Of a stretch of DNA of 64,000 nucleotides, positions 27,530-36,948 are shown in pieces. Location: assembly GCA_946220775.1 (NCBI GenBank), contig CAMIFC010000001.1, positions 186,001-250,000 of the forward strand, given 5' to 3'. Under the pieces are notes generated by a model. It was not told the origin of the DNA. It worked only from the letters and a program-made list of their open reading frames with translations, and ran no database searches. The stretch's first letter is position 1. The number at the start of each line of letters is the position of its first letter. The translations under genes and the position numbers were made by a program. Origin of the DNA: an uncultured Corynebacterium sp. (GTDB lineage: Bacteria > Actinomycetota > Actinomycetes > Mycobacteriales > Mycobacteriaceae).

Positions 27530-28720
27530 ATGAGTTTCGACAAGACGCGCGTGGTGGTTCTAGGCAGTACTGGTTCCATCGGTACCCAGGCCCTCGAGGT
27601 CGTTGCGGAAAACCCCGATCTGTTCGAAGTAATCGGAATTTCCGCCCATGGCAGCAAACCAGACTTGCTGCTGCAACAGGCCCGCCAATTCGGATTGTCG
27701 GCTGCCCGAGTGGCTGTGGCTTCCGACCGCACTGCTGATTTTGTCGAGGCGGAACTCGGTGGCCATTGCATTCGTGGCGTTGATTCCGCAGGAGACCTGG
27801 TTCGTGAGCTCGCCGGGGAACTGGCTAGCAACGATGTGGTGCTCAATGCGCTGGTCGGTTCGTTGGGGTTGGACGCGACGCTGACGGCGTTGGGCACCCC
27901 CGCGCGCCTCACCCTGGCGAATAAGGAAAGCCTGGTTGCCGGTGGGCACCTGGTGTTGCGTGCCGCCAGCGAGGGGCAGTTGGTTCCGGTGGATTCGGAG
28001 CATTCGGCGATGGCGCAATGCCTGCGTTCGGGAACTCACGATGAAGTCAAGGAACTTGTCTTGACCGCATCTGGTGGCCCATTCCGCGGGTGGCAGCGCG
28101 AGCAGCTCGAGGATGTCACTCCGCTGCAGGCCGCCAACCACCCCACGTGGTCGATGGGGCAGATGAACACCCTGAACTCCGCGACCATGGTGAACAAGGG
28201 GCTGGAGTTGATCGAAGCGAGCCTGCTTTTCGATATTCCAGCCGACAAGGTTCAGGTCACCGTTCATCCCCAATCCGTCGTGCATTCCATGGTGACGTTT
28301 GTCGACGGATCCACCATCGCGCAGGCCTCGCCGCCGTCCATGAAACTGCCGATCAGTCTTGCGTTGGGTTGGCCACATCGTGTCAGCGGTGCGCAGCGTC
28401 CGTTGAATTTTCAGGACGCCACCAGCTGGACCTTCGAACCCCTCGACGACCTTGTGTTCCCCGCGGTTGAACTCGCTAGAGAGGCGGCGAACGCAGGTGG
28501 AACCATGCCGGCGGTCTATAACGCGGCCAATGAAGAAGCAGCGGTGGAGTTCCTCAACGCGAACCTGCCATTCCCCAGGATCGTTGACACGATCCAGGCC
28601 GTGATGGCTGACTGCCAAGGCGTGGCAACGGAACCTGAAAGCCTCGAGGACGTGCTGGACGTGGAGCGGGAAGCTCGCGCCAAGGCTCATGAAAGGATGC
28701 GCCCGTGGCTTTTGGGCTAG
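27530..28720 (+). CDS. dxr: 1-deoxy-D-xylulose-5-phosphate reductoisomerase
   Basis: A 396-residue enzyme converting DXP to MEP in the non-mevalonate isoprenoid pathway, the target of fosmidomycin. The NADPH-binding motif is GSTGSIGTQAL. Metal and substrate residues lie in VDSEHSAMAQCL, TASGGPFRGW and NHPTWSMG. The ATG at 27530 is chosen; a TAATAT at 27517-27522 just upstream and no Shine-Dalgarno suggest a leaderless mRNA. Another in-frame ATG is at 27512. It overlaps rseP by 16 nt. A GGACGCCACC copy lies at 28414. Confidence 0.95.
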   Translation: MSFDKTRVVVLGSTGSIGTQALEVVAENPDLFEVIGISAHGSKPDLLLQQARQFGLSAARVAVASDRTADFVEAELGGHCIRGVDSAGDLVRELAGELASNDVVLNALVGSLGLDATLTALGTPARLTLANKESLVAGGHLVLRAASEGQLVPVDSEHSAMAQCLRSGTHDEVKELVLTASGGPFRGWQREQLEDVTPLQAANHPTWSMGQMNTLNSATMVNKGLELIEASLLFDIPADKVQVTVHPQSVVHSMVTFVDGSTIAQASPPSMKLPISLALGWPHRVSGAQRPLNFQDATSWTFEPLDDLVFPAVELAREAANAGGTMPAVYNAANEEAAVEFLNANLPFPRIVDTIQAVMADCQGVATEPESLEDVLDVEREARAKAHERMRPWLLG

Positions 28721-29937
28721 GCGTTTTCCTCTTCGCGCTGTGCATCCTCATCAGCATCGCGCTGCACGAAGCCGGGCACATGTTTGCTGCCCGGGCTTTT
28801 GGCATGCGCGTTCGCCGATACTTCGTAGGGTTTGGGCCCACGATTTGGTCCACCAGCCGCGGCCACACGGAATATGGGGTCAAAGCGATTCCCGCCGGCG
28901 GTTTCTGTGAAATCGCAGGAATGACCCAGCTGGACGAGCTCACCGAGGAAGAAAAGCCTCTCGCGATGTACAAGCAGCCCTGGTGGCAGCGCGTCATCGT
29001 CATGAGTGGTGGCATCATCGTCAACATTTTGCTTGCGCTGGTGCTGCTGTACACGGTGGCCTTGGCATGGGGATTGCCGGATCACAGCGATAACTTCACG
29101 ACCACCGTGAAAACCACGCAGTGTGCTCCGGCGAAGCAACTCCGTGATGGCAGCTTGGCGTCCTGCCAAGGAAACGGCCCCGCCGCAGACGCCGGAATTC
29201 GAGCAGGGGACACAATTACCGCTGTCGACGGCGACCCGGTCCCCACCTTCCCGGACTTCACCAAGAAGATGGAGTCCCTGGTGGAATCCTCGGATCCCAA
29301 GGTTGGGGACACTATTCCCGTGCCGATGACGGTCGAGGATGCCGAAGGCCACGCCCGCGAGGTGAAGGTCAACGTCGATGTAGTCGAGCGGCTGAATAAG
29401 GATGGATCCACACGTACGACCGGTGCGGTGGGCATCGCGGTGAAGCTGCCGGGCAACGTGGAATACACGCCGGTGAGTGCAGTGGGCGGAACGCTGTCCT
29501 TCACGGGCTACATGGTGTCGGAGACGGCGAAGGGCGTGGTCTCACTACCAGCGAAGTTCCCGGGAGTCGTCCAGTCCATCTTTGGTGCGGAACGTGCGGA
29601 TGATTCGCCAATGAGCGTTGTCGGCGCCTCTCGTATCGGTGGCGAGCTGGTGCAACACAGCCAGTGGCGTAGCTTCCTGATGATGCTGGCGAGCCTGAAC
29701 CTCTTCCTCGCGGCCTTCAACCTCCTGCCGTTGCCGCCGTTGGACGGTGGGCATATTGCGGTGGTTCTTTTCGAACGTATTCGGGACGCCATCCGCCGCC
29801 GTCGTGGTCAAAGCCCAGGAGGTCCGGCTGACTATCGCAAGCTGATGCCGATCACTTACGTAATGGCCGCGATGTTATTGGCCTTCGGTATCGCGGTGAT
29901 TCTCGCCGATGTGGTGAACCCAGTGCGCTTGTTCTAG
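28705..29937 (+). CDS. Site-2 intramembrane metalloprotease (RseP/Rip1 type)
   Basis: A 410-residue M50 protease that cleaves anti-sigma factors or other membrane proteins within the membrane. The zinc motif HEAGH lies in the first transmembrane segment and the second catalytic element is NLLPLPPLDGGHI. A PDZ domain sits between them (about residues 125-215). GTG at 28705 is used and overlaps dxr. The dxr-rseP-ispG order matches other Corynebacteriales. TGGCGTCC or complement copies lie at 29156 and 29784. Confidence 0.93.
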   Translation: MAFGLGVFLFALCILISIALHEAGHMFAARAFGMRVRRYFVGFGPTIWSTSRGHTEYGVKAIPAGGFCEIAGMTQLDELTEEEKPLAMYKQPWWQRVIVMSGGIIVNILLALVLLYTVALAWGLPDHSDNFTTTVKTTQCAPAKQLRDGSLASCQGNGPAADAGIRAGDTITAVDGDPVPTFPDFTKKMESLVESSDPKVGDTIPVPMTVEDAEGHAREVKVNVDVVERLNKDGSTRTTGAVGIAVKLPGNVEYTPVSAVGGTLSFTGYMVSETAKGVVSLPAKFPGVVQSIFGAERADDSPMSVVGASRIGGELVQHSQWRSFLMMLASLNLFLAAFNLLPLPPLDGGHIAVVLFERIRDAIRRRRGQSPGGPADYRKLMPITYVMAAMLLAFGIAVILADVVNPVRLF

Positions 29938-30006
29938 CCCGACTACGACCACGTACTAGGCTGGGTATACAGAAACAGTTTTATTCGAAAGGGGCCAGTG
30001 ACTTTT

Positions 30007-31167
30007 ATGTCCGGCATTTCTCTGGGAATCCCAGATGGGCCGTTGCCAACCTTGGCGCCACGCCGCAAGACGCGCCAGCTGATGGTCGGCGGAGTGGGCG
30101 TGGGTAGCGATTATCCAATCTCGGTGCAGTCCATGACGACTACGAAGACCCACGATGTGAACGCAACATTGCAGCAGATCGCTCAATTGACCGCATCTGG
30201 CTGCGATATCGTGCGTGTGGCCTGCCCCAAGCCGATCGACGCTGAGGCATTGCCAGAAATCGCGCGCAAGTCACCCATCCCGGTGATCGCCGATATTCAC
30301 TTCCAGCCGAAGTACATTTTCCAGGCCATCGATGCTGGTTGCGCCGCCGTGCGCGTCAACCCGGGCAACATCAAGGAGTTCGACGGTCGCGTCAAGGAAG
30401 TCGCCAAGGCAGCTGGGGACGCCAACGTGCCGATCCGTATCGGAGTGAACGCCGGTTCGTTGGATAAGCGCCTGATGGAGAAGTACGGAAAGGCCACCCC
30501 AGAGGCTCTCGTTGAGTCCGCTGTGTGGGAAGCCAGCTTGTTTGAAGAGCACGGGTTCGGGGATATCGCTATCTCTGTGAAGCACTCCGATCCGATCATC
30601 ATGGTGGAGGCCTACCGTCAACTGGCGGCACAGACTGATTACCCGCTGCACTTGGGTGTCACTGAGGCCGGCCCCGCGTTCCAAGGAACGGTCAAGAGCT
30701 CCGTGGCGTTTGGTGCGCTGCTTTCCGAGGGAATTGGCGACACGATTCGTGTGTCCCTGTCCGCCGACCCGGTGGAGGAGATCAAGGTTGGCGACCAGAT
30801 TCTCCAGTCCCTGAACCTGCGTCCACGCAAGCTGGAGATCGTGTCCTGCCCGTCGTGTGGTCGCGCACAGGTGGATGTTTACAAGCTGGCCGATGAAGTC
30901 ACTGAGGGACTCAAGGGCATTGAGTTCCCACTGCGGGTGGCCGTCATGGGTTGTGTTGTGAACGGGCCGGGTGAGGCGCGTGATGCTGATCTCGGAGTGG
31001 CGTCCGGTAACGGTAAGGGGCAGATCTTCGTCAAGGGTGAGGTTATTCGCACCGTCCCTGAGCACCAGATCGTGGAAACACTGATCGAAGAGGCCATGCG
31101 CATTGCCGATGAACAGGGTCTGGAGGCTGTCGAGGGCTGCGAGGCTGAAGTGAAGGTCACGAAGTAG
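30007..31167 (+). CDS. ispG: 4-hydroxy-3-methylbut-2-enyl diphosphate synthase
   Basis: A 386-residue iron-sulfur enzyme of the MEP pathway, acting after dxr. The TIM-barrel part has PISVQSMTTTKT and VRVNPGNI. The C-terminal cluster domain has CPSCGR and VAVMGCVVNGPGEA with the three ligating cysteines. ATG at 30007 is preferred over the in-frame GTG at 29998. Copies of the octamer lie at 30417 and 30998. Confidence 0.96.
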   Translation: MSGISLGIPDGPLPTLAPRRKTRQLMVGGVGVGSDYPISVQSMTTTKTHDVNATLQQIAQLTASGCDIVRVACPKPIDAEALPEIARKSPIPVIADIHFQPKYIFQAIDAGCAAVRVNPGNIKEFDGRVKEVAKAAGDANVPIRIGVNAGSLDKRLMEKYGKATPEALVESAVWEASLFEEHGFGDIAISVKHSDPIIMVEAYRQLAAQTDYPLHLGVTEAGPAFQGTVKSSVAFGALLSEGIGDTIRVSLSADPVEEIKVGDQILQSLNLRPRKLEIVSCPSCGRAQVDVYKLADEVTEGLKGIEFPLRVAVMGCVVNGPGEARDADLGVASGNGKGQIFVKGEVIRTVPEHQIVETLIEEAMRIADEQGLEAVEGCEAEVKVTK

Positions 31168-31175
31168 CCTCAGAA

Positions 31176-31208
31176 TAACCAGCCGAGGGGAACCGACCGA
31201 GCTGGTTA
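31176..31208. terminator. Inverted repeat between ispG and hrtA
   Basis: TAACCAGC (31176-31183) and GCTGGTTA (31201-31208) are perfect complements with a 17-nt loop, placed between convergent genes and touching the hrtA stop codon. No T tract follows, so the terminator role is uncertain. Confidence 0.4.
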
Positions 31209-31958
31209 GTCGCTGATGCGACCGTCAACGATCGTGATGGTGCGGTCCAAGGTCGCAAGCTGGTTCTTGTCATGGGAGACATACAGCGTGGCCGCGTTGT
31301 ACTTGTGCGCCATGTCCCGGATCAGCGTTGTCACTTGATCCGCCGTCGCAGTATCCAACGCCGCGGTGGGCTCATCCACCAACAAGAGCTCGGGGGAATT
31401 CATCAGGGCACGAGCCAGATTCACCCGTGCCTGTTGACCGCCAGAAAGGTCGCCGACCTGGCGCGATTCAAAACCAGCCAACCCCACGGCGTCCAACAAT
31501 TCCGCGGCGCGCGTTTTCGCAGCCTGCTTCGCCGTTCGGCCAATCGGCCATGGGGACGCCAGGTGGACCATCGCCATGAGCTGGTCACCGACCGTCAATG
31601 AGGGAAGCAGGTTGGGCTGCTGGAACACGATCCCGATGTGTTCGCGACGGATCCTCGCGGATTCGCGGGCGTTCAGTCCCGTGAGGTCTACCCGGTCGTC
31701 ACCCACTAGCCATGCCCGGCCGGAGGTCGGTTCCTGCAGACACCCAGCGACGGCAAGCACAGTGGATTTACCAGAACCCGATGGGCCGGTGACGCCCACG
31801 ACTTCGCCTGGGGACACGTGCAAGGTGATGTCGTCCAGAATCCGTCGTTCTTGGCTGCCGTCCTGCACGTCCAGAGTGACGTTTCGCAGGTGCAATCCGG
31901 GGGAGGCCTCCGACACCATCGTCGTTGGGTTGGGGGAATAGAAAGTAGCTGTGGTCAT
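31206..31958 (-). CDS. hrtA: ABC transporter ATP-binding protein, HrtA-like (heme export)
   Basis: A 250-residue ATPase with Walker A GPSGSGKST, Q-loop FQQPNLLPSL, signature LSGGQQARVNLARAL, Walker B LLLVDEPTAALD and the switch histidine in YVSHDKN. It belongs to the LolD/MacB-like group that pairs with FtsX-type permeases. The next gene upstream is such a permease, and both diverge from a chrSA-like two-component system. That arrangement is the known hrtBA-chrSA heme-detoxification locus of C. glutamicum and C. diphtheriae. The heme role rests on this synteny. Confidence 0.8.
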   Translation of the reverse strand: MTTATFYSPNPTTMVSEASPGLHLRNVTLDVQDGSQERRILDDITLHVSPGEVVGVTGPSGSGKSTVLAVAGCLQEPTSGRAWLVGDDRVDLTGLNARESARIRREHIGIVFQQPNLLPSLTVGDQLMAMVHLASPWPIGRTAKQAAKTRAAELLDAVGLAGFESRQVGDLSGGQQARVNLARALMNSPELLLVDEPTAALDTATADQVTTLIRDMAHKYNAATLYVSHDKNQLATLDRTITIVDGRISD

Positions 31959-32015
31959 GATGACTGCTCCTAATTCAATGGTTGATGGTTAGTGGGGAAC
32001 GGGGATCGGTGGGTC

Positions 32016-33016
32016 TTAGACAGTAGCCATGGCCGAGCGGGGCGAGACCTTCAGCACTGGGCGCAAGGACAGCGCCGAACCAGCCACACCGGCGACCAGC
32101 AGGAACACCGCTGGCTGAAGCAGGGTCGAGGCGCTGAGGACGACCGGCAGAGTGCCACCCAGCAGCATTCCCATACCGCCAGTGATGCCTACGCCAGCAG
32201 CAATGCCAACGAGCAGGACCAGCAGCGCCTGGCCAAGGGAGTCTGCAACCAATACCGTGCGAGAGGCTCCAAGTGCCGAGGAAATCGCCACACCGCGCAG
32301 CCGCTGCATGGTCCAGACCATGAAGAAGGCACCCAGCACCAGCGCGGAGATGACATACAGCAGGTTGATCATCAGGTTGAGGGACAGCTGCTCGCCTGTG
32401 TAGGCAGCAGAGGCCTTCCATCGGTCGTTGCCTTCAAGCGCTGTTGTTCCGGTCGGGGCCCCGCCGTGGTCGGCTAGTGCCTGGCTCGGAACGATCGCTG
32501 CAATGCTGGGGTGCTGTAACGCGGTGGCGTCCTGATCGGACACGAAGATGACGGGCATGTGGTCGAAGGACAGGTCTTCGCTCGCCGGCTGGGTGCGTAG
32601 GTTGCTACCTCCGATCTTGAGGTTTCCGCTGCTGAGTGCGCTGTTATTGATGATGCTCGAGGGCACCTCGGCGATTCCGCGGGGGACGTCGGGGGACGTC
32701 ATGATAGAAATCGGATCGGTACCAACTTTGTCGCGGGCCAGCAGCAGTTTGTCGCCGCCGAGCTCACCGGTGAGCGTGGCCAGCTGTTGCTCGTTCAGCT
32801 GGGAATTACTCAGCGAGGGTGTGCCGGTCTCCTCGAGCACCAACGCCGTATCGCTATCTTTGCCAACGCGGTGCTGCAGCGCTGACACGGATTCGTGGGA
32901 CAGTCCCGCGGCCAGCGAGGATAGGAACGTGACCATCAACGTGATCATCGCGACCGTCACAGTAATCAGTGCGGTGCGGCTGGGCGCGGCCTTGAGTTCT
33001 TCATACCTTGGAACAT
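32016..33016 (-). pseudogene. hrtB: FtsX-type ABC permease, HrtB-like, with an apparent N-terminal frameshift
   Basis: The main frame encodes about 330 residues with a FtsX core: an N-terminal transmembrane segment, a large extracellular domain and three C-terminal transmembrane segments. No normal start exists in this frame before GTG 32960, which would cut into the first transmembrane segment. In another frame ATG 33016 encodes MFQGMK and then diverges to a stop at 32966. Adding one base near 32998 gives MFQGMKELKAAPSRTALI, a typical FtsX-permease start. So either the gene is frameshifted, the base is a sequencing error, or translation reinitiates at GTG 32960, only 5 nt after that stop. 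A GGTGGCGTCC copy lies at 32523. Confidence 0.7.
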
Positions 33017-33130
33017 GACTCCATTGTCGAAGAATCCGCAGGTCAGCACATCGGCTAAGCGGTGGGACTTTGTCTCCGACGAAAGTCGTAAATGCCTATC
33101 AACCCCGGACCGCACGTTAGGCTTTGAAGT

Positions 33131-34381
33131 GTGAAGTTCCCAACGCCTCATCCATTTTTTTCGGACGCCACCCCGTTGACCCTCAACCGCATGGCCACGG
33201 GATTGTGGTGGGGACTGCAGGCAATGATTGTCGGGCTTCTCATCCTGGTAGCAGTGCGCGCGGATAACGCGATGACCTGGTGCGGATTGGTCGCATTCAC
33301 CGTGATCCTCGTCGGCCAGTGGTGGACGATCCCAAGGGGTGAGGGCAGCACACAGCAGCGGGATTATTCGGGCTTCCCCGTCGTGCTGTGGTTCAGCCTG
33401 CTGATCTCGGCGTGGGCAGTGATGGCGGCGGGAGCCGTGGAGGGCGCATTCGTCGTCTTTCCGATCTTCTTCCTCGCGGTGTTTCTGTTTCGTCCCGCGA
33501 CCTCTGGCATCGTCGTGCTGGGGTTGACTGCAGCGGTGATTTTGTTTGTCACCTCGCATTTGGGGTGGAACATCGGCGCAGTCACCGGCCCCATCATCGG
33601 AGCGGCAGTGGCCTGGACCCTGGGTGTGGGTTTTCAACTGCTGCATCGGGAAGTACGGGCTCGCACCGAAGCGATGAAAGAACTGGTAAAAGCCAGGGAA
33701 GCGGCATTGGAGAACTCCCGGCGCGCCGGTGAGGCCGATGAACGAGCCAGGCTGGCCGGGGATATCCATGACACCGTGGCCCAAGGCCTTTCCAGCATTC
33801 ACATGCTTCTCAGCGCCGCGGACGCAAGCCTGGCCGCCAACGATGGCGCCGACATGAGGGCAGCTCGGGATCATATTGATCTGGCGAAGCGCACCGCCGC
33901 AGAAAACCTCGCGGAAACCAGACGCATCATTGCAGCACTGCAGCCTGCACCACTGGAAGGCACGGAACTACCGGTGGCATTGGCGAGGTTGGCGTCCGAA
34001 ACTCCGATGGGCAACGCCATGGACTTCGATGTCACCGGGCAACCACGGGAACTACCGGCCGAGACGCAGGAAGGTCTGCTGCGCGTGGCGCAATCGCTGA
34101 TCTCCAACGTGGTGCGCCATGCCCACGCCGATCGGGCACGGGTGACGCTGAGCTTTGAATCGGACGAAGTGCGCCTCGACGTGGTCGATAACGGGCGTGG
34201 CTTCGATGTTGATCACGAACGTGAAAACATCGAACGCAACCTATTAAGCAGCGTTGGGCTCGCGGGGGTCAGTCGCCGGGTGGCAGCAATGGGTGGCACA
34301 CTGAGCATTGAATCCGCTCCGGGTGACGGCACCGGGGTGTCACTGTCGGTGCCACTAACGAAGGGGAAAAACAATGATTAA
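33131..34381 (+). CDS. chrS: NarL-type sensor histidine kinase, ChrS/HrrS-like
   Basis: A 416-residue membrane sensor. The first 175 residues hold about six hydrophobic segments. A short coiled-coil precedes the HisKA_3 box DIHDTVAQGLSSIHML with the phosphorylated His213. The HATPase domain has NVVRHAHA and DNGRGF. In C. glutamicum the homologous ChrS detects heme and, through ChrA, induces the divergent hrtBA exporter. The identity is inferred from architecture and synteny. The start is GTG 33131. Its end overlaps the regulator by 8 nt. A GGACGCCACC copy at 33163 encodes residues 11-14. Confidence 0.8.
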   Translation: MKFPTPHPFFSDATPLTLNRMATGLWWGLQAMIVGLLILVAVRADNAMTWCGLVAFTVILVGQWWTIPRGEGSTQQRDYSGFPVVLWFSLLISAWAVMAAGAVEGAFVVFPIFFLAVFLFRPATSGIVVLGLTAAVILFVTSHLGWNIGAVTGPIIGAAVAWTLGVGFQLLHREVRARTEAMKELVKAREAALENSRRAGEADERARLAGDIHDTVAQGLSSIHMLLSAADASLAANDGADMRAARDHIDLAKRTAAENLAETRRIIAALQPAPLEGTELPVALARLASETPMGNAMDFDVTGQPRELPAETQEGLLRVAQSLISNVVRHAHADRARVTLSFESDEVRLDVVDNGRGFDVDHERENIERNLLSSVGLAGVSRRVAAMGGTLSIESAPGDGTGVSLSVPLTKGKNND

Positions 34382-35033
34382 CGTGCTGATCGCAGACGAC
34401 CACCCAGTCGTTCGCGCCGGGCTTCAAGCCCTCATTGACACCGCGGATGGTGCACAGGATATCCGGGTGGTGGCGTCCCTCGGAGATGCGGCGGCGTCCG
34501 TGGATAAGGTCACTGAACTTCGAGGGACGCCAGACGAAGTCGATGTGGTGCTGATGGATCTGCGCTTCGGGGATTCCCCGGGACGGGGAGAAGCGCAAGG
34601 CGTGCAGGCCATTCGCGCCATCAGAGCACTGCCCAAGCCACCCCGGGTGCTGGTGGTGACGAACTATTCCACCGACCACGAAGTCGTTGGTGCGGCGTCT
34701 GCGGGTGCAGTGGGGTATTTGCTCAAAGACAGCCCAGCGAAGCAGCTCCTCGACGGCATTCGAGCGGCGAACCGGGGAGAATCCGTCATGGCTTCGGAAG
34801 TGATGGGAACCCTCATGGGGCAGATGACCAACCCCGTTGAAGCGCTGACCAATCGGGAAGCGGAGGTGCTGGAATTGGTGGGGCAGGGGAAGTCCAACCG
34901 TGAGATCGCTAAGCAGCTTGTGCTGACTGAGGCGACGGTGAAAAGTCACCTGACGCACATTTTCACCAAACTCAACGTCAACAATCGAACCTCGGCGGTG
35001 GCGACCGCTCGGCGACGCGGAATCATTCAGTAG
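34374..35033 (+). CDS. chrA: LuxR/NarL-type response regulator, ChrA/HrrA-like
   Basis: A 219-residue regulator with receiver domain (acidic pocket in IADDHP, phospho-acceptor Asp62 in LMDLRF, Lys in LLKDSP) and a LuxR helix-turn-helix (LTNREAEVLELVGQGKSNREIA). It is co-translated with the sensor kinase. By synteny it should activate the divergent hrtBA genes when heme is abundant. Three heptamer copies cluster at 34469, 34493 and 34525; the middle one lacks the T. Confidence 0.82.
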   Translation: MINVLIADDHPVVRAGLQALIDTADGAQDIRVVASLGDAAASVDKVTELRGTPDEVDVVLMDLRFGDSPGRGEAQGVQAIRAIRALPKPPRVLVVTNYSTDHEVVGAASAGAVGYLLKDSPAKQLLDGIRAANRGESVMASEVMGTLMGQMTNPVEALTNREAEVLELVGQGKSNREIAKQLVLTEATVKSHLTHIFTKLNVNNRTSAVATARRRGIIQ

Positions 35034-35086
35034 TCAGCAGTGTCACAGCCATAAAAGCGACACAACCAGTGCTAACCTGAGCCAGC

Positions 35087-36901
35087 ATGAGCCGCAGAAT
35101 CCTCACCATCCTCACCATCATCGGGGTCACGTTCGGCCTCGCTGCGTGCACACCACGGCCAGACGTCGCAGATTCTGCCGCAGAAGAATTCCTGCTTCGC
35201 CTTCGAGAACACGTCGGTGCTCACGCAATGACGGACAACCCGGAGGTATCGGAAGCGGCAATCAACACGGCGTGGGACAAGCTACAGGCAGAATCCCTCG
35301 ACGCTGAGCTGCTGGATGTTTACACCAAAGACAATGCGGCGACCGCGAAGTATCACCTGAATTGGCACCTTCCGGGCAACCGCGAGTTCGGGTATGACAC
35401 CCAAATGAAACTCACTAAGTCCGGCAGCGAATGGTATGTGCGGTGGCAGCCAACCGTCCTGCACCCAGACCTCGGCGCGAACCAGCACTTGGAGCTACGC
35501 CCAGTCATCGCTGAAACCGCCAGTGTCGTGGGCTCGGACGGGGCTGTGCTCATGCGGCCCGGAAAGCAGTGGCGCATTTTCCTCACCGCCAGCGAAACCG
35601 ACGATGTGGCCTTCACCGTGGAAAAGATCGCAGAAGCGCTGCAGAAGGAATCGGCTAAGCGGGATGGCGTCCCAAAAATTGATGCGGAAAAAGTGACGAG
35701 GGAGGCCAAGGAATTCCACGGCGACTACTCCGTGGCGACTGTCGACGAACGCACCGGGAACGCGTTGAAATCACAGTTGGGGCAGCTCGCGGGGGTGCGG
35801 CTCAACGAAGAAGCAGCGTTGGTACGACCGGATCCTAATTTTGCGCCTGACATCCTGAGCCGGGTAAACACCATCGTCAGCGACGATCTGCAGGGAACGA
35901 ATGGCTGGAAAATCATCGCGGCCACATCTGAAGGCAACGAAGTCCGCGAACTCGAACACCACGACGCGAAAGCATCGCCATCGGTACGCGTCGGACTATC
36001 GCGACGAGTCCAAGAAGCCGCCCAAGCCGCGGTCAACACTAGGGCAAACGACAAGGCCATGATGGTGGTTATCCGCCCGTCCACCGGGGACGTGCTCGCC
36101 GTAGCACAGACACCGGAAGCCGATAAGGACGGCGACGTGGCACTCCAAGGCCAGTACCCGCCGGGCTCGACCTTCAAGATCATCACCGCCTATGCCGGGT
36201 TGCAACGCCAGAAACTCTCCCCAGAGTCCATCGTCGGCTGTCCAGGAACGCAGGACATCGGTGGGCGAATCGTCACGAACTACAACGGATTCGGCCTCGG
36301 CAGCGTGTCCCTGCGCCAAGCCTTCGCGCAGTCCTGCAACACCACGTTCGCGGACATCTCCACGCAGCTGAAGCCAGGGGAGCTGAAGGAAGTCGGCAAC
36401 ATGTTCGGCCTCGGCGTGGACTTCAAGATCCCGGGGTTGGATACCTATACCGGGCAGATTCCGGAGGGGGACGTCATGCTGGACCGCACGGAGGCCGGCT
36501 ACGGCCAGGGACTCGATCTGGTCAGCCCCCTCGGTATGGCCATGGTGTCCGCCACCGCGGCGAAAGGAAAGATGCCCACCCCGAAGCTCATTTCCAGTTC
36601 GGGCGTGCAGACAGAAACGCGCCGGGATGAGCACAAGAAGCTCGACCCCAAGCTGGTGGCACAACTCCAAGACATGATGGGGGCGGTCGTCAACGGCGGA
36701 ACGGCCGCTGGACTAAGCAAGTTCGGCGATGTCCGCGGCAAGACCGGTGAGGCAGAAATCAACGACGGATCCCACGCATGGTTCACCGGCTACCGGGACG
36801 ATCTAGCATTCGCCACGCTCATCGTTCGCGGTGGTGGCAGTGAGCATTCCGTGGCGATCACTTCCGAGTTCCTCAAACGTTTGGACGCGCCCCGTTCCTA
36901 G
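35087..36901 (+). CDS. Class B penicillin-binding protein, lipoprotein type
   Basis: A 604-residue peptidoglycan transpeptidase with a lipoprotein signal (FGLAACTP, lipobox cysteine about residue 21). An NTF2-like MecA_N domain and a dimerisation domain precede the transpeptidase. Active-site motifs are the serine in STFK (361-364), SCN (416-418) and KTG (552-554). No transglycosylase domain is present. It is syntenic with the C. glutamicum PBP gene next to map. A TGGCGTCC copy lies at 35665. Its membrane anchor is therefore lipid rather than a transmembrane helix. Confidence 0.9.
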   Translation: MSRRILTILTIIGVTFGLAACTPRPDVADSAAEEFLLRLREHVGAHAMTDNPEVSEAAINTAWDKLQAESLDAELLDVYTKDNAATAKYHLNWHLPGNREFGYDTQMKLTKSGSEWYVRWQPTVLHPDLGANQHLELRPVIAETASVVGSDGAVLMRPGKQWRIFLTASETDDVAFTVEKIAEALQKESAKRDGVPKIDAEKVTREAKEFHGDYSVATVDERTGNALKSQLGQLAGVRLNEEAALVRPDPNFAPDILSRVNTIVSDDLQGTNGWKIIAATSEGNEVRELEHHDAKASPSVRVGLSRRVQEAAQAAVNTRANDKAMMVVIRPSTGDVLAVAQTPEADKDGDVALQGQYPPGSTFKIITAYAGLQRQKLSPESIVGCPGTQDIGGRIVTNYNGFGLGSVSLRQAFAQSCNTTFADISTQLKPGELKEVGNMFGLGVDFKIPGLDTYTGQIPEGDVMLDRTEAGYGQGLDLVSPLGMAMVSATAAKGKMPTPKLISSSGVQTETRRDEHKKLDPKLVAQLQDMMGAVVNGGTAAGLSKFGDVRGKTGEAEINDGSHAWFTGYRDDLAFATLIVRGGGSEHSVAITSEFLKRLDAPRS

Positions 36902-36948
36902 CGGGGTGCGAGCAACGTCGTGTGGCGCGAGGGGTACGATCGGGACAT

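Noticed and set aside
32966..33874. A 302-codon minus-strand frame over chrS
   Set aside because: Most of it is the shadow of the sensor kinase. Only its last 16 codons are of interest, as the displaced start of the HrtB-like permease.
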